Source: Azospirillum brasilense
GTDB lineage: Bacteria > Pseudomonadota > Alphaproteobacteria > Azospirillales > Azospirillaceae
Direction of reading: 5' to 3'
Assembly: GCF_005222205.1 (NCBI RefSeq)
Contig: NZ_CP032345.1
Location: forward strand, 2,543,501-2,607,500
DNA length: 64,000 nucleotides
Positions 44,441 to 53,840 of the stretch are shown here, piece after piece. The translations under genes and the position numbers were made by a program. The notes below the pieces were generated by a model that saw nothing but the letters and a program-made list of their open reading frames with translations, was not told the origin of the DNA and ran no database searches. Numbering within the stretch: the stretch's first letter is position 1; the number at the start of each line of letters is the position of its first letter.

Positions 44441-45340
44441 ATGAGTGAAATCGCCTTTTTCGGGGCCGTCGAGATCGGGCTGGTGTACGCGCTGGTCGCC
44501 CTTGGCGTGTACCTGTCCTTCCGGGTGCTCGATTTCCCGGACCTGACGGTGGACGGCAGCTTTCCGCTGGGCGCGGCGGTCTGCGCCACGCTGCTGGTCG
44601 CCGGGGTCAACCCGTGGATCGCCAGCCTCGTCGCGGCGCTGGCCGGCTCGATGGCCGGGCTGGTCACGGCGACGCTGAACGTCCGCTTCAAGATCCTGCA
44701 CCTGCTGGCCAGCATCCTGACGATGATCGCGCTGTTCTCGGTGAACCTGCGCGTGATGGGCCGCCCGAACGTGGCGCTGCTGATGCAGGACACGGTGCTG
44801 ACGCCCTTCTACGGGCTGGGGCTGCCCGACCATGTGGTGCGGCCGCTCGTGGTCCTGGTCGTGGTCGTCGTGATCGTCCTGCTGCTGGCCCGCTTCCTGA
44901 ACAGCGAGTTCGGCCTCGCCATGCGGGCGACCGGCGTCAACGCCCGGATGGCCCGCGCGCAGGGGGTGCAGACGGACTTCCACATCTACGCCGGCATGGC
45001 CCTGTCGAACGGGCTGTGCGCCCTGGCCGGCGCGCTGTTCGCCCAGACCAACGGTTTCGCCGACGTGACCACCGGCATCGGCACCATCGTGGTCGGTCTG
45101 GCCGCGGTGATCGTCGGCGAGACGGTGCTTCCGGCCCGCGCGATGCTGTGGGCGCTGGTCGGCTGCGTCGTCGGCTCCATCCTGTACCGGCTGGCGGTCC
45201 AGCTGGCCCTGTCGGCGGACGCCATCGGGCTCCAGGCCTCCGACCTCAACCTCGTCACCGCCGTCCTGGTCGCGGTGGCGCTGATCCTGCCGCGGATGCG
45301 GCTGAAAGCCGCGTCGAAGAAGAGGGAGGCCGTCCGATGA
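44441..45340 (+). CDS. ABC transporter permease (TrpY-like)
   Basis: 299 residues, about eight or nine membrane segments of the BPD_transp_2 (branched-chain amino acid/ribose permease) family. Typical stretches are FPDLTVDGSFPLGAA, the EAA-like loop NSEFGLAMRATGVNARMARAQGV and LSNGLCALAGALFAQTNGFADVTTGIG. Ends in an ATGA overlap with the ATPase gene. Forms the channel of the transporter. Confidence 0.92.
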   Translation: MSEIAFFGAVEIGLVYALVALGVYLSFRVLDFPDLTVDGSFPLGAAVCATLLVAGVNPWIASLVAALAGSMAGLVTATLNVRFKILHLLASILTMIALFSVNLRVMGRPNVALLMQDTVLTPFYGLGLPDHVVRPLVVLVVVVVIVLLLARFLNSEFGLAMRATGVNARMARAQGVQTDFHIYAGMALSNGLCALAGALFAQTNGFADVTTGIGTIVVGLAAVIVGETVLPARAMLWALVGCVVGSILYRLAVQLALSADAIGLQASDLNLVTAVLVAVALILPRMRLKAASKKREAVR

Positions 45341-46131
45341 TCACGGTCAACGGCATCCACGTCACCTTCGGGCGCGGCACCCCGCTGGAGAAGCACGCCC
45401 TGCGCGGCGTCGACCTGACGATTCCGGAAGGGCAGTTCGTCACCGTCATCGGCTCCAACGGCGCCGGCAAGTCCACCTTCCTGGGCGCGCTGGCCGGCGA
45501 CGTGATCGCCGAGGAGGGCCGCATCGCCATCGACGGGGTGGACGTCACCCGCTGGGCGACGCCGAAGCGCGCCTCGCTGGTCGCCCGCGTCTTCCAGGAC
45601 CCGATGGTCGGAAGCTGCACCGCGCTGACCATCGAGGAGAACATGGCGCTGGCCGCCGCCCGCGGGCGCCGCCGCGGCCTGGGCTTCGCCCTGCGTGGCG
45701 ACCGCCGCCGGCATTTCCGCGAGCGCATCGCGGAGCTGGGGCTGGGGCTGGAGAACCGGCTGCACGACCGCATGGGCCTGCTGTCCGGCGGGCAGCGGCA
45801 GGCGGTCAGCCTGCTGATGGCAACGCTCGCCGGGTCGAAGATCCTGCTGCTCGACGAGCACACGGCGGCGCTCGACCCCGGAACGGCGGAGTTCGTGCTC
45901 GGCCTGACCCGCCGCATCGTCGAGGAGAACCGGCTGACCACGCTGATGGTCACCCACTCCATGCGGCAGGCGCTGGATTACGGCGACCGCACGGTGATGC
46001 TGCACGAGGGCCGGATCGTGCTCGACGTGTCCGGCGAGCAGCGCGCCGGTCTGGACGTGCCGCACCTGCTAGCGCTGTTCGCCAAGCAGCGCGGCGAGGA
46101 CATCACCGACGACAGCCTGCTGATCGGCTGA
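45337..46131 (+). CDS. ABC transporter ATP-binding protein (TrpZ-like)
   Basis: 264 residues. Walker A GSNGAGKST near residue 39, signature LSGGQRQA, Walker B ILLLDEHTAALDP and switch His in MVTHSM. Arg-rich insert RGRRRGLGFALRGDRRRHFR between Q-loop and signature, as in other TrpZ-like ATPases. Start overlaps the permease stop by 4 bp (ATGA), so the subunits are co-translated. Confidence 0.94.
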   Translation: MITVNGIHVTFGRGTPLEKHALRGVDLTIPEGQFVTVIGSNGAGKSTFLGALAGDVIAEEGRIAIDGVDVTRWATPKRASLVARVFQDPMVGSCTALTIEENMALAAARGRRRGLGFALRGDRRRHFRERIAELGLGLENRLHDRMGLLSGGQRQAVSLLMATLAGSKILLLDEHTAALDPGTAEFVLGLTRRIVEENRLTTLMVTHSMRQALDYGDRTVMLHEGRIVLDVSGEQRAGLDVPHLLALFAKQRGEDITDDSLLIG

Positions 46132-46161
46132 GGTCTGATCGGCAGAGGCGGGGGAGGGGCG

Positions 46162-47970
46162 TCAGACGGACTTGCGGTCGCGCTCCTGCTCCGGTTCCTC
46201 TCGGTCGGCCTCGAAGAGGGCCTGAAGCTCGGCGGCGGCCTGCCGGGAGGTCTGGATCAGGCGGTTCTCGTCGTGATGCACGGCGTGCTGCCGGATCAGC
46301 GTGCGCTCGTCATGCTCGCGGAAGGTGTCCAGCGTGTGGCGGGTCTCCTCCGGCGGCAGGCCCAGCGATTCCAGCACGCCGCCGGTCAGCCGCAGACTGG
46401 AGTCGAAGGTCTCGCGCACGAAATGCGTGACCCCGCGATCCATCAGGAAATGGGCGTGGCGGCGGTTGCGGGCGCGGGCGTGGATGACGAGGTGGGGGAA
46501 GTGGCGCGTCGCCAGCTCGACCACGCGCAGCGACTGCTCCATGTCCGCCAGCGCCACCACCAGCACCTTGGCCTTGTCGGCCCCGGCGGCGCGCAGCAGG
46601 TCGAGCCGCGACGGGTCACCGTAATAGACCTTGTTGCCGAATCGCCGCACGACGTCGACCTGCTCGGTGCTCTGCTCCAGCGCCGTGAAGGGAATGCCGC
46701 GCAGCCGCAGCACGCGGCCGACGATCTGCCCGACCCGGCCGAAGCCGCAGATCAGCACCGGCGGCTCGCCGTCCGGCGCGATGGTGTCGTAGGGGCGGAC
46801 GGGCTTCACGATCAGCCGTGGCGCCAGCCAGCGCTCCTCCGCCGCGAAGACGAAGGGGGTGGCGATCATCGACAGCGTGACCACCAGCATGGCCGTCGCC
46901 GCCTGTCCCCCGGTCATCGCCCCGACGCCGACGGCCAGCCCGAACAGCACGAAGCCGAACTCGCCCCCCTGGCTCAGCACGGTGGACAGCCGCACCGACC
47001 CGCCCGGACGCAGGCCGGACAGGCGGGCCAGCCCGAACAAGGCCGCCGCCTTCAAGGCCATCAGCCCGAGCGCCAGCGACAGGTAGCGCACCGGCTCGGC
47101 CATCAGCGCCGCGACATCGGCCCCCATGCCCACCGACACGAAGAACAGGCCGAGCAGCAGCCCCTCGAACGGCGCGATGTCGGCCTGCACCTCGTGCCGG
47201 TACTCCGAATCGGACAGCAGCACTCCGGCCATGAAGGCGCCGAGCGACATGGACAGCCCCGCCCAGGCGGCGAACAGGGCGGTGCCCAGCACGATCAGCA
47301 GGGCGGTGGCGGTGAAGATCTCCGGCGTGCGGGCGCCGTCCACGATGCGCAGCACCGGGCGCAGCAGGTACCGCCCGCCGGCCAGGATCACCGCGATCGC
47401 CCCCCCGGCCTTCAGCACGGCCAGCCACGCGGTTCCGGCGTCCGGCACCTCCCCGGCGCCGTGGCCGAGCAGCGGCAGCAGCGCCACCGCCGGGATGATG
47501 GCGAGGTCCTGGAAGAGCAGGATGGAGAAGGCGCTGCGCCCGGCGTTGGTGGTCAGCAGCTCCCGCTCCGCCAGCATGGGCAGCACCATGGCGGTGGAGG
47601 ACAGGGAGAGGCCGAATCCGGTCACCGCGGCGGCGGCGGGGGTGAATCCCAGCAGGACAATGGCTGCGACGGCGATCAGGGCCGTGGTCACCGCGACCTG
47701 TGCGCCACCGAGCCCCAGGACGGATCGTCGCATCACCCAGAGGCGGGCGGGGCGCAGTTCCAGCCCGATCAGGAACAGCAGCATGATGACGCCGAGTTCC
47801 GAGACGTGCCGGATCGCCTCCACGTCCGTCACCAGCCCGAGCCCGCCCGGCCCGATGGCCAGCCCCGCCGCGAGGTAGCCGAGCGGCCCGCCGAAGCCGA
47901 TCCGCTTGGCCACCGGCACCGCCAGGACCACGGCGGCCAGCAGCACCACCAACGTCACGAAATCCGGCAT
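46162..47970 (-). CDS. Kef-type cation:proton antiporter (CPA2) with TrkA-N domain
   Basis: 602 residues. About twelve membrane segments (1-385) with LGYLAAGLAIGPGGLGL and LLFLIGLELRPARLWVMRR, then a Rossmann TrkA-N domain (about 405-525: PVLICGFGRVGQIVGRVLRLRG, VYYGDPSRLDLLRAAGADKAK). A charged tail follows. Similar to KefB/KefC and YbaL. The glutathione-responsive role of KefBC cannot be assumed. Start ATG 47970 is the family start. Preceded by a repeat element and then mrp on the same strand. No ancillary KefF/KefG gene. Confidence 0.9.
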   Translation of the reverse strand: MPDFVTLVVLLAAVVLAVPVAKRIGFGGPLGYLAAGLAIGPGGLGLVTDVEAIRHVSELGVIMLLFLIGLELRPARLWVMRRSVLGLGGAQVAVTTALIAVAAIVLLGFTPAAAAVTGFGLSLSSTAMVLPMLAERELLTTNAGRSAFSILLFQDLAIIPAVALLPLLGHGAGEVPDAGTAWLAVLKAGGAIAVILAGGRYLLRPVLRIVDGARTPEIFTATALLIVLGTALFAAWAGLSMSLGAFMAGVLLSDSEYRHEVQADIAPFEGLLLGLFFVSVGMGADVAALMAEPVRYLSLALGLMALKAAALFGLARLSGLRPGGSVRLSTVLSQGGEFGFVLFGLAVGVGAMTGGQAATAMLVVTLSMIATPFVFAAEERWLAPRLIVKPVRPYDTIAPDGEPPVLICGFGRVGQIVGRVLRLRGIPFTALEQSTEQVDVVRRFGNKVYYGDPSRLDLLRAAGADKAKVLVVALADMEQSLRVVELATRHFPHLVIHARARNRRHAHFLMDRGVTHFVRETFDSSLRLTGGVLESLGLPPEETRHTLDTFREHDERTLIRQHAVHHDENRLIQTSRQAAAELQALFEADREEPEQERDRKSV

Positions 47971-48032
47971 CGGCCCCGTCCGCGCTGTGTCGAGGGACGG
48001 AATATAGGGGGCGGTAGCCCCCGGCAAAACAT

Positions 48033-48145
48033 TGCCCCCTCCCTAACCCTCCCCCGCTATCGCAGGGGAGGGGACAAAACTCCCTCTCCTGCGAAGCGGG
48101 GGAGGGAAGGGGCCCGCGGCGCCAGCCGTGGGAAGGGTGGGGGCA
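48033..48145. repeat. C/G-rich palindromic intergenic element, copy 4
   Basis: Same family as copies 2, 3 and 5, with TGCCCCCTCC at one end and GGTGGGGGCA at the other, arms CCCTCCCCCGCTATCGCAGGG and CTCCTGCGAAGCGGGGGAG, and an extra 25-bp insertion (CCCGCGGCGCCAGCCGTGGG region). Between mrp and the antiporter gene. Confidence 0.85.
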
Positions 48146-48155
48146 AGTACTTCCC

Positions 48156-49328
48156 TTACGACACCACGATCCGCGGCGCCGCCCGCGCCGGACCCTGCTC
48201 GCCGGCGATCTTCTCCCACAGGCGCTTGGCGATTCCGCGGTACGCCTTGGCGTGTTCCGACTCGGGCTGGGACACCACGATGGGCTGGCCCTGGTCGGAG
48301 GTCTCGCGGATGTCGAGGTGCAGCGGGATTTCGCCCAGGAACTCCATGCCCAGGTCGGACGCCTCCTTGCGGGCGCCGCCGTGGCTGAAGATGTCCGTGC
48401 GGTGGCCGCAGTTGGGGCAGCAGAAATAGCTCATGTTCTCGATGATGCCGAGGACGGGCACGTCCACGCGGCGGAACATGTTCAGCCCCTTGCGGGCGTC
48501 GAGCAGGGCGATGTCCTGCGGGGTCGAGACGATGACCGCCCCGGCCAGCGGCACCTGCTGCGCCATGGTGAGCTGGGCGTCGCCGGTGCCCGGCGGCATG
48601 TCCACCACCAGAACGTCGAGCGTGCCCCAGTTGACGTCGCGCAGCATCTGCTGGAGCGCGCTCATCACCATCGGACCGCGCCAGATCATCGGCGTGTCCT
48701 CGGCGACCAGGAAGCCCATCGACATCACCTTGATGCCGTAGTTCTCCATCGGCTCCAGGATTTTGCCGTCGCGGCTGGTCGGGCGGCCGGAGATGCCCAG
48801 CATGCGCGGCATGGACGGGCCGTAGATGTCGGCGTCCAGAAGCCCGACCTTCAACCCGTTCGCCGCCATGGCGAGGGCGAGGTTGCTGGCCGTGGTGGAC
48901 TTGCCGACGCCGCCCTTGCCCGACGCGACGGCGACGATGGCCCTCACGCCCGGCACCAGCGGCTTCTGCTCCGTCGGCTGCCCATGGGAATGGCCGTGGG
49001 AATGTCCTTGGCCGCCATGGGAATGGCCGCCGTGAGAATGCCCGTGGCCCTGCTGCGGGGCCGCGCCCTGGCCGGCGGGCCGGTGCGCGGTCAGGACCGC
49101 GGTGACCGACAGGACGCCCGGCAGGGCTTCCACCGCCTTCTCGGCGGCGTGGCGCACCGGCTCGGCCTGGGCGCCGCGCTTGGGGTCCACCTCGATCGAA
49201 AAGGCGACGTGCCCGTCACGCACGACAAGGCCGGAAAGCATGCCGAGGCTGACGACGTCCTTGCCCCGTTCCGGATCGACAACCGTCCTCAGAGCGTCAA
49301 GGACTTGAGCTTCGCTGACCTGCGCCAT
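48156..49328 (-). CDS. apbC: Mrp/ApbC Fe-S cluster carrier ATPase with His-rich linker
   Basis: 390 residues. The N-terminal DUF59/FeS_assembly_P domain (1-85) and the C-terminal ParA-like ATPase (about 125-380) carry the deviant Walker [22 protein letters not shown] and the Fe-S CxxC in FCCPNCGH. Between them, residues 94-116 hold nine His in GHGHSH-type repeats, a possible metal-binding segment not required in the family. Carries and inserts 4Fe-4S clusters. The start at ATG 49328 is the family start. Divergent from hflK. Confidence 0.94.
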   Translation of the reverse strand: MAQVSEAQVLDALRTVVDPERGKDVVSLGMLSGLVVRDGHVAFSIEVDPKRGAQAEPVRHAAEKAVEALPGVLSVTAVLTAHRPAGQGAAPQQGHGHSHGGHSHGGQGHSHGHSHGQPTEQKPLVPGVRAIVAVASGKGGVGKSTTASNLALAMAANGLKVGLLDADIYGPSMPRMLGISGRPTSRDGKILEPMENYGIKVMSMGFLVAEDTPMIWRGPMVMSALQQMLRDVNWGTLDVLVVDMPPGTGDAQLTMAQQVPLAGAVIVSTPQDIALLDARKGLNMFRRVDVPVLGIIENMSYFCCPNCGHRTDIFSHGGARKEASDLGMEFLGEIPLHLDIRETSDQGQPIVVSQPESEHAKAYRGIAKRLWEKIAGEQGPARAAPRIVVS

Positions 49329-49512
49329 GGTTGAAAACTCCGCTTCCTTCCCGATATTGGCGGATATCCGTCGGTGAAATCCTTCCCCGAATGGGATGGG
49401 CACTATAGGGCCGGCGGACAATAATGGTAAAGGGATCGGACGGTCCGGGAACGATTTGTTTTCCGGAATTTCCGTCCCAAGAATTGAGAGAGCGCGAAGG
49501 GGAACGAACGGA

Positions 49513-50703
49513 ATGCCGTGGAGCAATCAGGGAGGGGGCGGCGGTGGCGGCCCCTGGGGTCCTCCGCCGGGTGGTGGCGGTCAGAATCCGTGGGGCCGTC
49601 CGCCGGGTGGCGGTGGCGGCGGTGGCGGCGGCGGCGGAGGGCCGCAGCCGCCGGACCTGGAGGATCTGCTGCGCCGCGGCCAGGACCGCCTGAAGCGGGT
49701 GATGCCGGGCGGCGTCGGCAGCGGCCGGGGCATCGCGCTCGTCGTCGGCCTGCTGGCCGTGGTCTGGCTGGCCAGCGGCATCTACCGCGTCGAGGCGGAC
49801 GAGCAGGGCGTCGTGCTGCGCTTCGGCCAGTGGGTGCGCACCGAACAGCCCGGTCTGCGCTACCACCTGCCGTCGCCCATCGAAACGGTGCTGATGCCCA
49901 AGGTGACGCGCGTCAACCGCATCGAGGTCGGTTACCGCTCGGCCGGTGACGGCCGCCGCGGCGACCGCGACGTTCCCGACGAATCGCTGATGCTGACCGG
50001 CGACGAGAACATCATCGACATCGACTTCACCGTCTTCTGGGTCATCAAGGACGCGGGCGAGTATCTGTTCAAGATCCGCGACCCCGAGGCCACCGTGAAG
50101 AAGGCGGCGGAAAGCGCGATGCGCGAGGTCATCGGCCGCACCGACCTGCAGCCGGCCCTGACCGAGGCCCGCCAGCAGATCGAAACCTCCACCCGCCAGC
50201 TCCTCCAGGCCATGCTCGACGATTACGAGGCGGGCATCGAGGTGACGCAGGTGCAGTTGCAGAAGGCCGACCCGCCGTCGCCCGTCATCGACGCCTTCAA
50301 CGACGTGCAGCGCGCCCGCGCCGACCGCGAACGCGCCCGCAACGAGGCCGAGGCCTACCGGAACGACGTGATCCCGCGCGCCCGAGGCGACGCGGAGCGG
50401 CTGATCCAGGAAGCCTCCGCCTACCGCGAGCAGGTCGTGAACCTGGCCCAGGGTGACGCCGACCGCTTCCGCAAGGTCTTCGACGCCTACTCGACGGCCA
50501 AGGACGTGACCGCCAAGCGCATGTATCTGGAGACCATGGAAGAGATCCTGCGCGGCGCGAACAAGGTCATCATCGACGGCAACGCGCAGGGCGCGCAGGG
50601 CGTGGTTCCCTATCTGCCGCTCAACCAGCTTCAGCCGGCCCCGGCTGGCGCGCCGTCGCCGAACGGCGCGGCGCGGCCCGCCGGCCAGCCGCCGGCCCGT
50701 TGA
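49513..50703 (+). CDS. hflK: HflK, FtsH-modulating membrane protein
   Basis: 396 residues. A very Gly-rich cytosolic N-terminus (about 6-43), one membrane helix (about 73-90) and an SPFH/band-7 domain ([32 protein letters not shown]) with a long periplasmic coiled coil ([28 protein letters not shown]). The C-terminus is Pro/Ala-rich. Forms a large cage with HflC around FtsH. Start ATG 49513. hflC follows after 11 bp. Confidence 0.95.
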   Translation: MPWSNQGGGGGGGPWGPPPGGGGQNPWGRPPGGGGGGGGGGGGPQPPDLEDLLRRGQDRLKRVMPGGVGSGRGIALVVGLLAVVWLASGIYRVEADEQGVVLRFGQWVRTEQPGLRYHLPSPIETVLMPKVTRVNRIEVGYRSAGDGRRGDRDVPDESLMLTGDENIIDIDFTVFWVIKDAGEYLFKIRDPEATVKKAAESAMREVIGRTDLQPALTEARQQIETSTRQLLQAMLDDYEAGIEVTQVQLQKADPPSPVIDAFNDVQRARADRERARNEAEAYRNDVIPRARGDAERLIQEASAYREQVVNLAQGDADRFRKVFDAYSTAKDVTAKRMYLETMEEILRGANKVIIDGNAQGAQGVVPYLPLNQLQPAPAGAPSPNGAARPAGQPPAR

Positions 50704-50714
50704 GGAGGGATGCC

Positions 50715-51662
50715 ATGAACCGCACATTGTTGGTCGCCGGCATCGGCATCCTCGCCGCGGGCGTGCTCGCCTCGGCCTCGCTGTTCACGGTGAACGAGGC
50801 GCAGCAGGCGCTCGTCCTCCAGTTCGGCGAGCCGATGCGCGTCATCCGCGAACCCGGCCTGAAGGCCAAGGTCCCCTTCATCCAGGAAGTCCGCATCCTC
50901 GACCGCCGCGTGCTCGACCTCGATCCGCCGGTGGAGCAGGTCATCCTGGCCGACCAGAAGCGCCTGGACGTGGACGCCTTCGCGCGCTACCGCATCCTGG
51001 ACCCGCTGCGCTTCTACCAGACCGCCGGCAACGAGGCGGTGGCCGAGACGCGGATGAACGCCATCGTGAACTCGGCGCTGCGCCGCGTTCTCGGCAGCGT
51101 GACGCTGCTCGCCATCCTGTCGGACGAGCGTCCGCGCGTGATGAACGACATCCGCGGGCAGGTGAACGACGAGGCGAAGCGCTTCGGCATCGAGATCGTC
51201 GATGTCCGCATCCGCCGCGCCGACCTGCCGGAGGAGACCAGCCAGTCGATCTTCGCCCGCATGCGGTCGGAGCGTGAGCGTGAAGCCGCCGAGGCCCGCG
51301 CCCAGGGTCAGGAGCAGTCGCAGCAGATCCGCTCCCGCGCGGACCGCGAGCGCACCGTCATCCTGGCCGAAGCGCAGCGCGATTCGCAGATCCTGCGCGG
51401 TGAGGGCGACAACCAGGCGCTGAAGATGATCGCCGAGGCGACGTCGCAGGACCCGCAGTTCTACAGCTTCTACCGGACGCTCGAAGCCTACCGGAAGTCG
51501 CTGAACAAGGACGACACCACCATGGTGCTGTCCCCGACCGGCGAGTTCTTCCGCTACTTCGGCGACATCACCGGCGGCGGCAACGGCCAGCCGGCGCCGG
51601 CCTCGGGCAGCGCTCCGGCGCCGCAGCGGGCTCCGGCCCCGGCGACCGCCCAGCAGCAGTAA
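50715..51662 (+). CDS. hflC: HflC, partner of HflK
   Basis: 315 residues. An N-terminal membrane anchor (about 4-24), then the SPFH domain (FTVNEAQQALVLQFGEPMRVI, EPGLKAKVPFIQEVRILDRRVLDLD) and the coiled coil around RMRSEREREAAEARAQGQEQ. The tail is Pro/Ala-rich. Start ATG 50715 has GGAGGGA upstream. A terminator-like hairpin with a repeat-like G/C stem follows, so only part of the transcript may reach the next gene. Confidence 0.95.
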   Translation: MNRTLLVAGIGILAAGVLASASLFTVNEAQQALVLQFGEPMRVIREPGLKAKVPFIQEVRILDRRVLDLDPPVEQVILADQKRLDVDAFARYRILDPLRFYQTAGNEAVAETRMNAIVNSALRRVLGSVTLLAILSDERPRVMNDIRGQVNDEAKRFGIEIVDVRIRRADLPEETSQSIFARMRSEREREAAEARAQGQEQSQQIRSRADRERTVILAEAQRDSQILRGEGDNQALKMIAEATSQDPQFYSFYRTLEAYRKSLNKDDTTMVLSPTGEFFRYFGDITGGGNGQPAPASGSAPAPQRAPAPATAQQQ

Positions 51663-51708
51663 GACGGCGCGCTCGTCTCCCCTCCTCCCCGTCCCGGGGG
51701 AGGGGGCG

Positions 51709-51742
51709 GGGTGGGGGTTCCCGTTCCCCCACCCCAATTTTC
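51709..51742 (+). terminator. Terminator-like hairpin after hflC
   Basis: GGGGTGGGGG (51709-51718) pairs with CCCCCACCCC (51726-51735), followed by AATTTTCTT. The sequence just before it (51679-51706) is a short relative of the palindromic repeat family. It may stop or limit transcription into the DUF2065 and degP genes. Confidence 0.7.
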
Positions 51743-51782
51743 TTCCCACCTTGTATCCCTCCTCCGACATGCCGCCCGACCG

Positions 51783-51971
51783 ATGACGGATCTCCTCACC
51801 GCGCTGGCCCTGGTCCTGGTGATCGAGGGCGTGCTCTACGCGCTGTTCCCGTCCGCGATGCGGCGTCTGATCGTCGAAGCGCTGACGATGCCGGAAAACC
51901 GGCTGCGCGCCGTCGGGCTGGTGACGGCGATGGCCGGCGTCGGATTCGTCTGGCTTCTGCGGGGTGCCTGA
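51783..51971 (+). CDS. DUF2065 small membrane protein
   Basis: 62 residues, two membrane helices (LTALALVLVIEGVLYALFP and LRAVGLVTAMAGVGFVWLL) joined by AMRRLIVEALTMPENR, the DUF2065 pattern. In many proteobacteria it lies directly after hflC, as here. Function unknown, but the location suggests a part in HflKC/FtsH quality control. Confidence 0.9.
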   Translation: MTDLLTALALVLVIEGVLYALFPSAMRRLIVEALTMPENRLRAVGLVTAMAGVGFVWLLRGA

Positions 51972-52079
51972 CACCCTTTTGCCGCGTGCGCGTCGCTGGA
52001 CCGCGCCGCCATTTTCCGGCCATACTCCGACTTCTATACTCGCGCGTCCTCCGTGGCGGATGGGACCCGTGCGCCTTTG

Positions 52080-52108
52080 CTTGAAGCGGTGACGCGCGGG
52101 GATTACAT
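52080..52108 (+). promoter_or_regulatory. RpoH-like promoter candidate for degP
   Basis: CTTGAA (52080-52085), 17 bp, then TTACAT (52103-52108). The -35 box equals the alphaproteobacterial heat-shock form; the -10 box is only a partial match. About 120 bp before the degP start. Confidence 0.25.
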
Positions 52109-52228
52109 CCGGCACACGGATCGGTGACGCGCCCCCTCGGACCGCGATTCGCATGAAGCCGCGGGCCGATTGGAACAGATGGCCGATTGGAACAAGAAGG
52201 TGCCGGATGTCCGGCAGGGAGAGCTGAG

Positions 52229-53758
52229 TTGAACCCGAACCACCCCATCCACCGCGCCGAACCCGGCCGCCGGCTGCGCGTCGTGCCGCTGATCGCCGCT
52301 CTCCTGTTGGGGCTGTCCGCCGCCGTCGGCACCCCCGCCATGGCCCAGTCGCGCCCGGCGCCGACCAGCTTCGCCGACCTGTCGGAAAAGCTGCTGCCCG
52401 CCGTGGTCAACATCTCGACCAGCCAGGCGGTGCCGCAGCGCCAGCAGGGCGCCCGTCCCGAGATGCCGCAGTTCCCGCCGGGCTCGCCGTTCGAGGAGTT
52501 CTTCCGCGACTTCTTCGACCGCCAGCAGCAGGACCAGCCGCAGCAGCCGCGCAAGTCGACCTCGCTCGGCTCCGGCTTCATCATCGACGCCAAGAACGGC
52601 TACGTGGTCACCAACAACCACGTCATCCAGGACGCCGACGAGATCACCGTCATCCTGCAGGACGACACCAACATCAAGGCGGAGCTGATCGGCAAGGACC
52701 CGAAGACCGACGTCGCCCTGCTGAAGATCAACACCAACCACCCGCTGGTCGCCGTTCCCTTCGGCGATTCGGACGCCATGCGCGTGGGCGACTGGGTGCT
52801 GGCCATCGGCAACCCGTTCGGCCTGGGCGGTTCGGTCACCGCCGGCATCATCTCGGCCCGCCAGCGCGACATCAACGCCGGCCCCTACGACGATTTCCTG
52901 CAGACCGACGCCTCGATCAACCGCGGCAACTCCGGCGGCCCGATGTTCAACCTGAACGGCGAGGTCATCGGCATCAACACGGCGATCTTCTCGCCGTCGG
53001 GCGGTTCGGTCGGCATCGGCTTCGCCATCCCGTCCAACCTCGCCAAGCAGGTGGTCGCGCAGCTCCGCGAGTACGGCAAGACCCGCCGCGGCTGGCTGGG
53101 CGTGCGCATCCAGGGCGTGACCCCGGAGATCGCCGAGAGCCTGGGCCTGCAGGGCCACAAGGGCGCGCTGGTCGCCTCGATCACCCCGAACGGTCCGGCG
53201 GCCAAGGCCGGCATCCAGGCGGGCGACGTGGTGACCAAGTTCGACGGCAAGGAAATCAACGAGATGCGCCGCCTGCCGCGCGTCGTCGCCGAGACGCCGA
53301 TCGACAAGGCCGTGCCGGTCGAGGTGTGGCGCAAGGGCAAGTCGCAGCAGCTCCAGGTGAAGGTTGGCGAGCTTGAGGCCGCCGAGGAATCGGGCCTTCT
53401 CGCCGCCAATCCGGAGGAACAGCGCCGCCAGCCGCAGCAGGCTCCGGCCCAGAAGCCGACCGAGACGCTGGGCCTGAAGCTGACCAACATCACCCCGGAG
53501 CTGCGCCAGCAGTTCGAGATCAAGCCCGAGCTGAAGGGCGTGGTGGTGACCGAGGTGGCGGGCAACTCCACCGCGTCGGAGAAGGGCATCCGCGCCGGCG
53601 ACGTCATCATCGAGGTCGGCCAGGAGGAGGTCCGCAAGCCGGAGGACGTGACGTCCAAGATCCAGAAGGCGAAGGAGCAGGGCAAGAAGTCCATCCTGCT
53701 GCTGGTGGACCGCCACGGCGACCTGCGCTTCGTCGCCATCCCGCTCAGCCAAGGCTGA
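52229..53758 (+). CDS. degP: DegP/Do-family periplasmic serine protease
   Basis: 509 residues from a TTG start with AGGGAG upstream. The signal peptide ends at about residue 39 (GTPAMAQ). The trypsin-like domain has His131 (TNNHVI), Asp161 (KTDVALL) and Ser235 (GNSGGP). Two PDZ domains follow (about 300-390 and 415-505). The Gln-rich loop DRQQQDQPQQPR is the LA loop. Degrades misfolded envelope proteins. Ended by a strong terminator at 53781. Grouped with hflKC, as in many alphaproteobacteria. Confidence 0.95.
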   Translation: MNPNHPIHRAEPGRRLRVVPLIAALLLGLSAAVGTPAMAQSRPAPTSFADLSEKLLPAVVNISTSQAVPQRQQGARPEMPQFPPGSPFEEFFRDFFDRQQQDQPQQPRKSTSLGSGFIIDAKNGYVVTNNHVIQDADEITVILQDDTNIKAELIGKDPKTDVALLKINTNHPLVAVPFGDSDAMRVGDWVLAIGNPFGLGGSVTAGIISARQRDINAGPYDDFLQTDASINRGNSGGPMFNLNGEVIGINTAIFSPSGGSVGIGFAIPSNLAKQVVAQLREYGKTRRGWLGVRIQGVTPEIAESLGLQGHKGALVASITPNGPAAKAGIQAGDVVTKFDGKEINEMRRLPRVVAETPIDKAVPVEVWRKGKSQQLQVKVGELEAAEESGLLAANPEEQRRQPQQAPAQKPTETLGLKLTNITPELRQQFEIKPELKGVVVTEVAGNSTASEKGIRAGDVIIEVGQEEVRKPEDVTSKIQKAKEQGKKSILLLVDRHGDLRFVAIPLSQG

Positions 53759-53780
53759 TCCGGGGGCTATCCCCAAACGA

Positions 53781-53820
53781 AAAGGGCACCGGCGGTCTCC
53801 CGCCGGTGCCCTTTCGCTTT
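53781..53820. terminator. Bidirectional terminator between degP and serB
   Basis: GGGCACCGGCGG (53784-53795) pairs with CCGCCGGTGCCC (53800-53811), with AAA on the left and TTT on the right. Serves the convergent degP and serB transcripts. Confidence 0.88.
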
Positions 53821-53840
53821 GTGAGGTGCGTCGGTGGGGG

